Assembly (NCBI RefSeq): GCF_006152115.1
Contig: NZ_VDFU01000016.1
Location: forward strand, 1 to 64,000
DNA length: 64,000 nucleotides
Direction of reading: 5' to 3'
DNA from: Rubellimicrobium rubrum
GTDB lineage: Bacteria; Pseudomonadota; Alphaproteobacteria; Rhodobacterales; Rhodobacteraceae
Below, in pieces: positions 17,903 to 26,544 of this stretch. Numbering within the stretch: position 1 is the first letter of the stretch; every line of letters starts with the position of its first letter. The notes below the pieces were generated by a model. That model did not search any database and was not told the origin of the DNA. It saw nothing but the letters and a program-made list of their open reading frames with translations. The translations under genes and the position numbers were made by a program.

Positions 17903-18649
17903 TCAGCTGGCGTTGACCCTGGCAAGCCGTGCGCGTTTGTTCACCTGATGGAGGTAGTTCGGGTCGAACTCGGCGAACTCCATCAGCCTGTCCAAGTCAT
18001 TCACCACCATGCGCTTGCCTTCCGTGGTGATGAGGCCCTCTCCCCGCAATTCCTGGATCATGCGGTTGGTGTGAACGCTGGAAATCCCCATGACGTCCCC
18101 AAGTTCGTCCTGCGTCAAAGGCAGCTCGAAGCTGTCGTCCTTGCTCAGGCCAACCGCCCTCATCCGCAGCAGCATCTCACAGATGAGGTGTCCCAGCCGC
18201 TGATTGGCCGGGCGGTGGCCCGTGGTGACCAGCCACTCGCGCAGGATCGCCTCATCCAGCAGGGTGGCCCACCACAAGGCTCGCGTCAGGCGCTCGCTTT
18301 GCTTGAGCATGGTCTGGATCGCGTCGCGCGGCAGCAGCGCAATCCGGCAAGGCGAAAGCGCCTTGAGGGAGTGGTCCATCTCGTCCAGGAGGGCGACGTG
18401 AACGTCACACAGGTCCCCGGGGATGAGGAAGGCCAGGATCGGCTGGTCCCCGTTGGGCAGAGACTTGTAGCGAGCTGCCCAGCCTTTCATCACCAGATGC
18501 ACGTTCTCGGGCCTGTCGCCTTCGTGGATGATGTCCTCACGGCGGTCGAACACCCGGACATCGCGGACCGCGTTCCTGAGCAGCCGCTTGTCCTCCTCGG
18601 TAAGCTGGATGAACTGCTCGAGCTTCTGGATGAGTGCGTCGGTCCCCAT
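17903..18649 (-). CDS. Crp/Fnr-family transcriptional regulator
   Basis: 248 aa from the ATG at 18649, fixed by GGAGGACC upstream. The N-terminal sensor barrel contains FDRREDIIHEGDRPENVHLV and LAFLIPGDLCDVHVALLDE; the C-terminal helix-turn-helix reads LTQDELGDVMGISSVHTNRM. No Fnr-type Cys cluster is seen. It is convergent with the ECF sigma gene, with about 140 bases between them, and lies near a DUF6894 gene and another Crp/Fnr gene. Confidence 0.9.
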   Translation of the reverse strand: MGTDALIQKLEQFIQLTEEDKRLLRNAVRDVRVFDRREDIIHEGDRPENVHLVMKGWAARYKSLPNGDQPILAFLIPGDLCDVHVALLDEMDHSLKALSPCRIALLPRDAIQTMLKQSERLTRALWWATLLDEAILREWLVTTGHRPANQRLGHLICEMLLRMRAVGLSKDDSFELPLTQDELGDVMGISSVHTNRMIQELRGEGLITTEGKRMVVNDLDRLMEFAEFDPNYLHQVNKRARLARVNAS

Positions 18650-18771
18650 GCGTGGTCCTCCGGGGCTTCGGACGTGCCTTGGCCCGAATGCCTTAGGCTG
18701 CCACGTTAGTCCGCAGGCAAAGCCAGTGTCACCAGGAGAATGGTCGCGAGGTGCGCCCAGGCCTTCCGCGC

Positions 18772-19005
18772 CTACACGGTCCCGCCCGTGCCGCTCACGG
18801 TGATGCGGCACACGGTTGAGCCCTGCTCGTCGGTGACAAGGACCCACCATTCAGGCGTGGGCCAATCGCTGTCCCGATGATCCCGCAGCATTTCACCGGC
18901 CTCGGTCATCGCCATCGAGCGGGCTTCCTCGGGACCGGCAAGATCAAGGCCCGTGGTGTCCGGGGCGGGCTTGCTGTTCTGAACGGTGAAAAGGTAGCGG
19001 GGCAT
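18772..19005 (-). CDS. DUF6894-family small protein
   Basis: 77 aa. It starts MPRYLFTVQNSKPAPDTTGL and has LAGPEEARSMAMTEAGEMLR and VLVTDEQGSTVCRITVSG, clearly related to the 88-aa protein at 7168-7434. Function unknown. It lies between two Crp/Fnr genes, repeating the pairing seen near 7 kb. Confidence 0.72.
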   Translation of the reverse strand: MPRYLFTVQNSKPAPDTTGLDLAGPEEARSMAMTEAGEMLRDHRDSDWPTPEWWVLVTDEQGSTVCRITVSGTGGTV

Positions 19006-19133
19006 GGCTCGGTCCTGATCGCGTTGCTGGATGCGGCGACCTCAAGGCTCTACTCGGCAGCACCCGGCATGTTCCATGGCCGGGCGCCAGGTCAGGCCGC
19101 CGCCTTGGCCTATCGTGCCGGGTCAACGAACCC

Positions 19134-19862
19134 TCAGGCCGCCTTGGCTGTGGGCAGGTGGAGATAGTCCGCCCGGAAGTCTGCCAGCGTCACGAGGGCT
19201 GGCCAGTTGTGGATCGTGAGGCGGCCCTTCCCGAAGCTGATGAGGCCCTGCTCCCGGAGGGCTTGGAGCGTGCGGTTGACGTGGACAGGCGACATGGCCG
19301 TCATCTCGCTCAGGTCGGCCTGGGTGACCGGGAACGGGCAGGTCCCATCCTGGCCCAAGCCCGCCTCCTCTGACCGGAGCAGGATCTCGCAGCACAGATG
19401 CGCCATGCGGCTATCGGCCTGCCGTTGGCCCACGTTGACCATCCACTCGCGGTAGATGGCGCCCTCGACCAGGGTCGTGCGCCACAGGTCCTCGCCCAGG
19501 CGGGGATGCTCGCGGTTGAGCGTCCGCAGGTCCTTGTGGGTCATGAAGGCCAGGCGGCAGTCCGAGACAGCCCAGATGTCGCTGTCGAGGTGCTTGAGAA
19601 GGAGCGTGTGCAGGTCTGGCCCGTCGCCCCGGATGTGCAGCGCCATGATCTGGCGCTTGCCGCCTGCGACCACCTTGGAGGTGCAGGCCACCCCCTCCAT
19701 GACAAGGCAACTCCGGGAGTGCTTGTCGCCCTCTCGGGAGATCATCTGGTCGGCCTTGAACGCGACCGACTCCACCGGGATGGCGCGGACCGCCTCGGCC
19801 TCGGCCTCGGACAGGACCAGAGTGCGGGCGAGCTTGGAGAGCAGGGGATGGCCGGCGGGCAT
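19134..19862 (-). CDS. Crp/Fnr-family transcriptional regulator
   Basis: 242 aa. It is a close paralogue of the regulator at 6316-7047: shared segments include TLVEGAIYREWMVNVGQRQA and the helix-turn-helix VTQADLSEMTAMSPVHVNRT, and both end in DYLHL followed by a short tail. The sensor barrel lies in the first 140 residues. No iron-sulfur ligands are visible. The gene is divergent from the large hybrid kinase at 20.4 kb, across about 560 bases. Confidence 0.9.
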   Translation of the reverse strand: MPAGHPLLSKLARTLVLSEAEAEAVRAIPVESVAFKADQMISREGDKHSRSCLVMEGVACTSKVVAGGKRQIMALHIRGDGPDLHTLLLKHLDSDIWAVSDCRLAFMTHKDLRTLNREHPRLGEDLWRTTLVEGAIYREWMVNVGQRQADSRMAHLCCEILLRSEEAGLGQDGTCPFPVTQADLSEMTAMSPVHVNRTLQALREQGLISFGKGRLTIHNWPALVTLADFRADYLHLPTAKAA

Positions 19863-20419
19863 GAGGCAGCTCCACGCGTGAGAAGGGCGGGAGCGCAGTC
19901 GCGTCTCTCAGTCGCCGAAAGGCCTGAAGCAGAGCCGACGATGTGACCCTCCTAGGGCTGCCAGAGCCCGAGGGCACTAATCTATGTGAGTAACACCCCG
20001 GTCATTGCAGCCCCACCCTCGCCGAAACGCCCCTGCGTCAGCGGATATCCTGGCCGCTCACCGATCGGGCCTGATCCATGTCATATCTCCTCGCCCTCCC
20101 TCTCGCCCATCAACGCACGTCGTCTCCTCTCAGGAGGGCTCAGGATGCCGCTGCACGATCCGCTGCCAGTGTCGGCGCACATCGGCTTTGATAGGGGTGA
20201 GCAAGGGTGACACCATCGCGTGCTGCGGCTACATCGCAGGAATGCACGTTCCTTTTTCCCGTCATGTTGCCCTGACCGAGCCGTTGGCGCGCTTTTCCGA
20301 TGGGCAGGGTGCTACTGGACGCTACGCCACAGCCAGCGAAGTCGTCAGAACCGCCCAGCGGCTCCTGATGGGGCGGGAGGTCGCACTCCCTCGGGCCGCA
20401 GGCGAGGCGGGTCCACTTC
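19863..20419. other. Divergent intergenic region, no gene seen
   Basis: 557 bases between the Crp/Fnr gene and the hybrid kinase, which point away from each other. It should hold both promoters. ORFs here have no family signal. No clear operator was seen. Confidence 0.45.
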
Positions 20420-23400
20420 ATGGATGATGCGGTCCGGCCGTTGGGGGGCGAGCTTGCGTTCTTCGTGGGCGGCGGCCAGATGGGCGCGCTCATGCGCACG
20501 CACGATTGGTCGGCCTCACCCCTGGGTTGGCCTTCAGACTGGCCGCAGTCGCTGCGCTCGGTGGTGGGACTGCTGCTCGGCTCGAAGTTCCCGATGTTTG
20601 TGGCCTGGGGGCCAGAACTCGGCTTCCTCTACAATGACGCCTATGCCGAGATCTTAGGGGCCAAGCACCCGGACGCGCTGGGGGCTCGCTTTCACGACAT
20701 CTGGTCGGAAATCTGGCCGGACATCTCGCCCCTGATCGACGCGGCGTTGGCCGGCGAGGGAACTTACCGCGAGGACCTCCCCCTTGTGGTGAATCGTAAG
20801 GGTTTCGACGAGCAGACCTGGTTCACCTTCAGCTACTCGCCCGTGCGGGACGAGTCCGGGCGCGTGGCCGGCATGTTCTGCTCGGTCGCAGAGACGACCG
20901 CGCGGGTGCTGGCCGAACGCCGCACCGCTTCCGAGCGTGAGCGGCTCGCGGGCATGTTCGAGCAGGCACCAAGCTTCATGGCCATGTTGCGGGGCCCCGA
21001 GCACATCTTCGATCTCGTTAATGCCGCTTACATGCAGCTCATCGGCCACCGCGACGTGCTGGGCCAGCGCGTGCGCGACGCGCTCCCCGAGATCCAAGGA
21101 CAGGGCTTCTTCGAGTTGCTGGACAAGGTCTACGCCGCGGGCGAGCCGTTCGTGGGCCATGCCCTGCCGGCGGACCTCCAAAGGACGCCGGGCGGCCCGA
21201 TCGAGCGCCGGTTCGTCGACCTTGTCTACCAGCCGATCAAAGATGCGGCCGGCGCGGTCACCGACATCTTCGTGGACGGCTCGGACGTCACCGACCGGGT
21301 GCAGTCCGAGACGGCACTCACTGAGCGCGAGCAGGAGTTGCGGACCCTGACCGACGCCTTGCCGGTTCTGGTATCCTACATCGACGCCGAGCGCCGCTAT
21401 CGCTTCGTTAATAAGATCTACGAGACCTGGTTTCTCCGCAGGCGCGAGGACATCGTGGGCAAGACCGTGCGCGAGGTGGTGGGCGAGGCCGCCTATGCCA
21501 AGGTCGCTCAGCACATGGACAATGCCCTCCGGGGCGAGCGGGTGACGTTCGACCAGTTCATGCCCTATGCTGACACAACAGGCCGGCACATCGAAGTCGA
21601 GTTCATCCCGCGCAAGGCGCCGGATGACAGGATCGAGGGCTTCTACGCGCTGGTTCAGGACGTCACGGCCCGCAAGGTAGCCGAAGCGGCGCTGCACGAG
21701 CTGAACGAGACGCTGGCGCAGCGGGTTGCCGAGCGGACGGCCGAGCGCGAAGCCTTGGCACGCATTGTCGAGACCACCGGGGCCTCAGTGCAAGCGCTCG
21801 ATCTCGAGTATCGCTGGACTGCCATCAACGAGGCCGCAATCCGCGACTACCAAGACCTCTACGGGGTGCGCCCCAGCGTAGGGGCCTCTCTTCGTGATCT
21901 CCTGGCAGGGCGGCCCGACGAGTGGACTGCGGCCAAGGCGGCTTGGGACCGGGCGCTCGGGGGCGAGAGCTACAGCGAAACGGCCGAGTGGGGCGGTGCG
22001 GAGCGCGAGCGTCGCGTCTACGAGATGCGCTTCGAGGTGCTGCGGGACGGGGCCGGAGAGGTAACGGGCGCGTTCCTGACCGGGAACGACGTCAGCGACC
22101 GCGTGCATGCGCAGGCAGCACTCGCTGAGGCGGAGGCGGCACGCCGGGCCACCGACGCATTGTACCGTGCCTTCTTCGAGAGCACGCCCGAGGCGCTCTT
22201 CGTCATCGGCGTCGAGCCCGACGGTGGCTTCGTAGTCGAGGAGATCAACCCGGCCCACGAGGTGAGCTTAGGCTGGAAGGCCGAGGACATCCGCGGCCGG
22301 CGCATCGCGGACATCCTGCCGCCAGACCTCGCCGACCAGGTGCAGGCGCACTACCGCCGCGCGATCGAGACTGGCGAGATCGAGCAGTGGCGCGAGACCT
22401 ACGAGTTGCAAGGCGAGGCGCAGCACTGGGACAGCTCGCTGGTGCCGCTCAAGGGATCCGACGGCCGCGTCGTGCGCCTCCTGGGCTCAAGCCGCAACGT
22501 CACCCGCCAGGTCACGACCGAGGACGCGCTGCGCCAGAGCCAGAAGATGGAGGCCATGGGCCAGCTCACCGGGGGCGTGGCTCACGACTTCAACAACCTC
22601 CTCACCCCGATCGTGGCGGTGCTCGACCGCTTGCGGCGGCGTCCCTCTGGCGACGAGCGCGAGCAGCGGCTGATCGAGGGAGCTGCGCAGTCCGCCGAAC
22701 GGGCCCGCACGCTTGTGCAACGCCTGCTGGCCTTTGCTCGGCGTCAGCCCTTGCAGCCCACGGCCGTGGACGTGGGCTCCCTCCTGCGCGGCATGACCGA
22801 TCTGGTGGCGAGCACCACCGGCCCACAGATCCGGGTGGCGCTCGAGGTGGCCCCGGACCTGCCCCCGGCGCGCTCGGACGCCAATCAGCTCGAGATGGCC
22901 ATTCTGAACTTGGCCGTGAACGCACGCGACGCCATGCCGGACGGCGGCACGCTGCGCCTCAGCGCCCTAGTGGAGGAGGTGCGAGGGCCGGGCGCCGTGC
23001 GCCCCAGGCTCCCACCCGGCCGCTACGTGCGCCTGTCGGTGGCCGACACTGGCACCGGCATGGACGAGGCGACGCTCGCCCGCGCTGTGGAGCCTTTCTT
23101 CTCGACCAAGGGCGTGGGCAAAGGCACGGGGCTCGGGCTCAGCATGGTGCATGGCTTGGCTTCCCAGCTCGGCGGGGCCCTCGAGATCCGCAGCCGACCG
23201 GGACTGGGCACCCATGTTGAACTCTGGTTGCCCGAGAGCCGCGAAGCAGCGGGAGCCACCCCGGCGATCCCAGCGCCAGGGCCAATAGGACGACGCGGCA
23301 CGGTGCTTATTGTGGATGACGAGGAGACCGTGCGGCTTTCGACGGCCGACATGCTGGGCGAGTTGGGTTTCCGGGTTGCAGAGGTCGCCTCCGCCGAGGA

Positions 23401-23650
23401 GGCTTTGCGTCTCGTGGAGAGAGGCACGCCGTTCGACCTCCTGATCACCGACCACCTCATGCCGGGGATCAACGGCTCGGACCTGGCGCGGCGGCTCAAG
23501 GCGTTGCGGCCAAGCCTGCCAGTTCTCATCATCTCGGGCTACGCTGAGAGCGAGGGGATCGAGCCCGACCTGCCGCGGCTGTCCAAGCCCTTCCGCAAGG
23601 ATGAACTGGAGGTCGCCTTGGTCGAGCTGATGGGCGCTGGTTCGGCCTGA
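20420..23650 (+). CDS. Multi-PAS hybrid sensor histidine kinase / response regulator
   Basis: 1076 aa with no membrane helix, so probably cytoplasmic. Several PAS-type domains fill roughly residues 30-690, with a coiled linker (LNETLAQRVAERTAEREALA) in the middle. The HisKA domain has its phospho-His at about residue 722 (GGVAHDFNNLL), followed by the HATPase domain (NLAVNARDAM, DTGTGM, GTGLGLSMVHG). A C-terminal receiver (VLIVDDEETVRLS) has its phospho-Asp at about 1011 (LLITDHLMPG). The His-to-Asp relay is intact. No dedicated partner lies nearby. The ribosome site before the ATG is weak. A truncated relative is at 25.4-25.98 kb. Confidence 0.92.
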   Translation: MDDAVRPLGGELAFFVGGGQMGALMRTHDWSASPLGWPSDWPQSLRSVVGLLLGSKFPMFVAWGPELGFLYNDAYAEILGAKHPDALGARFHDIWSEIWPDISPLIDAALAGEGTYREDLPLVVNRKGFDEQTWFTFSYSPVRDESGRVAGMFCSVAETTARVLAERRTASERERLAGMFEQAPSFMAMLRGPEHIFDLVNAAYMQLIGHRDVLGQRVRDALPEIQGQGFFELLDKVYAAGEPFVGHALPADLQRTPGGPIERRFVDLVYQPIKDAAGAVTDIFVDGSDVTDRVQSETALTEREQELRTLTDALPVLVSYIDAERRYRFVNKIYETWFLRRREDIVGKTVREVVGEAAYAKVAQHMDNALRGERVTFDQFMPYADTTGRHIEVEFIPRKAPDDRIEGFYALVQDVTARKVAEAALHELNETLAQRVAERTAEREALARIVETTGASVQALDLEYRWTAINEAAIRDYQDLYGVRPSVGASLRDLLAGRPDEWTAAKAAWDRALGGESYSETAEWGGAERERRVYEMRFEVLRDGAGEVTGAFLTGNDVSDRVHAQAALAEAEAARRATDALYRAFFESTPEALFVIGVEPDGGFVVEEINPAHEVSLGWKAEDIRGRRIADILPPDLADQVQAHYRRAIETGEIEQWRETYELQGEAQHWDSSLVPLKGSDGRVVRLLGSSRNVTRQVTTEDALRQSQKMEAMGQLTGGVAHDFNNLLTPIVAVLDRLRRRPSGDEREQRLIEGAAQSAERARTLVQRLLAFARRQPLQPTAVDVGSLLRGMTDLVASTTGPQIRVALEVAPDLPPARSDANQLEMAILNLAVNARDAMPDGGTLRLSALVEEVRGPGAVRPRLPPGRYVRLSVADTGTGMDEATLARAVEPFFSTKGVGKGTGLGLSMVHGLASQLGGALEIRSRPGLGTHVELWLPESREAAGATPAIPAPGPIGRRGTVLIVDDEETVRLSTADMLGELGFRVAEVASAEEALRLVERGTPFDLLITDHLMPGINGSDLARRLKALRPSLPVLIISGYAESEGIEPDLPRLSKPFRKDELEVALVELMGAGSA

Positions 23651-23716
23651 GAACGAGCCCGAAATCGCCAACAAGCCATGGCCACAACCCGTGAGGCAAC
23701 ACTGTGTGTCAACCAC

Positions 23717-23733
23717 GCAGACCGTGTGAGGAC
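23717..23733. repeat. Candidate terminal inverted repeat of the IS1182-type element (transposase-end side)
   Basis: GCAGACCGTGTGAGGAC on the plus strand, reading inward to the transposase C-terminal fragment. It matches the inward-reading 17-mer at 360-376 (minus strand) at 14 of 17 positions, in the orientation expected of paired element ends. Confidence 0.55.
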
Positions 23734-23826
23734 GCTTCTGGCGCCGAGCGACAGGGAGCTTTGGACTCTTGGTGACGGCGGTGACCCGCTTTCGGCTGCT
23801 GTGAGCCCGGAGAGCAGACTGGGCGA

Positions 23827-24930
23827 TCAGGAAACGCCTTGGGGGTCGCCAGCCACAGCAATGGGGGTGTGCCGTACCCCCTTTGCTGCGGCGATCAGGC
23901 CGGGCGCGCCGACCAGGCTGATCGCGCGACGGATGTTGGTGGGGAGCGCCGTCAGGCTGAACTCGCCGCGGACGCATCCCGGCCGGCGCATCAGGAAAGC
24001 GCCCTGGTGCATCCATTGCTTGATCGAGCCGGCCGGGTGCTCGACGCAGGTGCGGCGCTGGTCGAGGATCTCCGGGCGGGCGGCGAGCCGCGCGGCCATG
24101 CGGTCGAGCACGGCCTCGTTCTCCGGGCGCGAGACATGCCGGGTGGTCTTGGTGCAGCGCGGTCGGAGCTGGCAGGCCCTACAGGCTTCTCGGTTGCTGG
24201 TGTCGACCTTCACGTTCTCTCGCGAGCGTCCGCGCCGGAGCGTCTGACCACCGGGACAGGAGAAGGTGTCCGCTCCAGGGTCGAACCGGAACGCCCCCTT
24301 GGGGGAGAAGCCCTCCCGCACGGACCGGCCGCGCACCGGCTTGGGACCATAAGGCGTCACCCCCCACCGCCTCGCAGGCTTCGACGTCCTCGATCTTGAA
24401 GGTGCCCCGGGCGGCGACGGCCTCGATCCGCTCCACCCCGAGCGCCTCCATGGCGGCGCTCGCGGTCGCAGCCAGCAGGCCCATGTCGACGACCTGGCTG
24501 TGGACTTCCTGTTCGGCGATCAGCTTGTGCTTGGCGTCGACCACGACCTGGACGTTGAAGCCCACGCCCACCTGGGTCATCCGCGCCATGGCCCGGCTGT
24601 CGGGATCGTTGAGCCAGATCTGATCCTCGTTGGTGCGGTCCAACTCCTCCAGGAGCGCCTTGTGCCGCTCGCGCTTGCCCCGGACGGCCGCAAGCTTCTC
24701 GACCAGCCGGGGATCCTTGTGACTGGGGCCGCGGCCGCCAGTGTTCGCCTCGTCCTCGTCAGCGTCGCCCTCGTCCAGGCGCTTCAGATACCTAGCCAGC
24801 TTCTCGTCCGCTTGCTCAACGAACGTGGTCAGCGCCGCCCGGATGACGTTGCGGTCCTTGTTGTTGACCGCCTTGATGCGGGTGCCGTCCACCGCCACGA
24901 GCTCGCGCCCGAACACGCGCATCCAGCCCG
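23827..24930 (-). pseudogene. IS1182-family transposase, C-terminal catalytic part, frameshifted
   Basis: The reading starts abruptly at VFGRELVAVDGTRIKAVNNK, the first catalytic Asp region of IS1182 transposases, continues through NVQVVVDAKHKLIAEQEVHS, and after a frameshift near 24355 resumes as GPKPVRGRSVREGFSPKGAF and PGGQTLRRGRSRENVKVDTS to the natural end at 23827. The N-terminal half is absent: upstream sequence changes to a cadherin-like protein at about 24930. Not functional. Confidence 0.82.
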
Positions 24931-24934
24931 CCTG

Positions 24935-25395
24935 CGCCTGCCCAGGCAACCGCCTCGTTGGCGGCAAAGGTCGCCACGGCCGTCGTGCCTTCCTCCACCG
25001 TGGTGGTCGACGCCGTCGCACCCCGAGGGACCGGTGATCTGCGGCGCGGCGGTATCCTCCACGGTGACCCGCGAGGAAGATCAGGGCCCCCGTGGCCGGG
25101 TCCATCGCAAACCGGCCCTGGTCCGGGCCGCCGGTCATCGCCTAGGTCACGCCTTCGCTGGCCGCGAAGGTGTGGATTGCCGTGACGCCCTCGTTCACCG
25201 ACTTGGCCGAGGCGGTCGCCCCGGCTCCGCCCGAGGGTCCGGCGATCCGGGGAGCGTTCTCGTCGCGGTCGAGGACCGATACTGTCACCGTCTGCTGGCT
25301 GGCGTTGCCGCCGACGTCGGTGGCCCCGATGATCAGGATGTAGGTGTTGTTCGTGTCCGCGTCGGTCGGCTGCTCATAATCGGGTGCGATCTGGT
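24935..25395 (-). pseudogene. Cadherin-like / adhesin repeat protein fragment
   Basis: The minus strand reads IAPDYEQPTDADTNNTYILI, ASQQTVTVSVLDRDENAPRI, AGPSGGAGATASAKSVNEGV and TGGPDQGRFAMDPATGALIF, then after frameshifts VEDTAAPQITGPSG and VEEGTTAVATFAANEAVAWA. These are repeats from large secreted proteins with cadherin or VCBS-like domains. The fragment is cut at both ends, by the kinase fragment near 25395 and the transposase fragment near 24935. It is a stranded piece of a much larger gene. Confidence 0.65.
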
Positions 25396-25396
25396 G

Positions 25397-25981
25397 GCCG
25401 ATCTGCCGGGGTTGCGGGCCCAGGTCACCGAGCTTTGGGGTCGTGCCTTGGCCGGCCAGGAGTTCGTGGTCGTGGAGGAGTTCGGGGGCGTCGCCCGGGA
25501 GCGCGTGGGCTACGAGATCCGATCTGACGTGCTGAGAGACCGCAACGGCCGACAGATCGGGGCGACACAAACGGCCCATGATGCGACGGATCGCGTTCGT
25601 GCTCAGGCAGAACTCGAGCAGGCGCGGGAGGCGCTGCGGCAGAGCCAAAAGATGGAAGCCATGGGTCAGCTCACGGGCGAGGTGGCGCACGACGTCAACA
25701 ACTTGCTTACACCCATCGTGGGCAGTCTCGACCGGCTCCAGCGCAACGGGGTCGGTGACGAGCGGGATCGTCGGCTCATCAATGGGGCGATGCAGTCGGC
25801 CGAGCGCGCCGCGACCCTCATGCAGAAGCTCCTGGCCTTCGCACATCGTCAGCCGCTCCAGGCCGCTGCAGTCGACTTAGGGACTTTGGTTCGGGGCATG
25901 GCCGAGCTCGTTGCCAGAACCTCGGGACCGCATGTCCGTCTCGAACTCGACCTCGCGCCAGAATCGAAGACTTCCCTATAA
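25397..25981 (+). pseudogene. PAS-HisKA sensor kinase fragment
   Basis: The plus strand reads LRAQVTELWGRALAGQEFVV, then the PAS end (IGATQTAHDATDRVRAQAEL) and the HisKA domain LRQSQKMEAMGQLTGEVAHD with the phospho-His, nearly identical to the intact kinase at 20.4-23.65 kb. It ends at TAA 25979-25981 after VRLELDLAPESKTSL, before any ATP-binding domain. The N-terminus is also cut. It cannot autophosphorylate alone. Confidence 0.8.
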
Positions 25982-26544
25982 ATCTACGCGACCATAACCG
26001 TTTTCGCGCAATTGGGGTGGGATCCGTATCACAGATCCTGAGCGCCAAAGACCTGCTGATGGGATGTAGTAGCCTCGCTGATGGACGGGTAGGCCAGCGA
26101 ATTCGGCGCAGTCGGACCGACACACGAAGCACCAGTCGGCGCAGTGCGTCGCTTCTTGCTTCGGCCCGTGCCGGGTCCGGCGGGATCGCCGCCCTAAGGA
26201 AACGTGGGCTCCTATGGCATGCAGGGAAATCCACGATGACCAAGAGCCGCTACCTGACCGTGTAGGGGGCCGCAGCACGTCCCCACAGTTCCGTTTCGTG
26301 CATTTGGCGCCGCAGGCGTTCCGGCAACGTGGCCGCGCCACGACGACCTCCCGACCATCGGTCCAGCGCGCGCTGGACCGATGGTCGGGAGCGTATGGCC
26401 GCCAACCTGGAGTTCAGCGCGGCCTAACGTAGCGCCAGCCGCACCGCAGGACGACAATGCCGTGCCGCCATCTAGGAGCGGCCAAGGCACGCTGCGCCCG
26501 CCGCAGCCGTCTGGTTCGCCCTGCCTTGAAGGGCAGGGCGCGGT
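25982..26544. other. Gene-free stretch with a 44-bp palindrome
   Basis: 563 bases between the truncated kinase and the butanediol dehydrogenase stop. No ORF here has a family signal. The sequence just after 25981 (ATAAATCTACGCGACCATAA) is less GC-rich and could be an element edge. The perfect palindrome is listed separately. Confidence 0.45.
26348..26391. repeat. Perfect 44-bp palindrome
   Basis: All 22 base pairs match with no spacer; the left arm begins CTCCCGACCATCGGTCCAGC and the centre is GCGCGC. The match stops exactly at both edges. It lies 154 bases past the stop of the leftward butanediol dehydrogenase gene. It may form a cruciform or a strong RNA hairpin, or be two joined ends of a mobile element. 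No T-run follows, so a classical terminator is not clear. Confidence 0.9.

Noticed and set aside
20140-20499. Minus-strand ORF overlapping the hybrid kinase start
   Set aside because: No family signal, and it overlaps a well-supported gene.
24500-25981. A single 493-aa plus-strand protein including the kinase fragment
   Set aside because: Only the last 190 residues resemble a kinase; the first part is antisense to the transposase and adhesin fragments.
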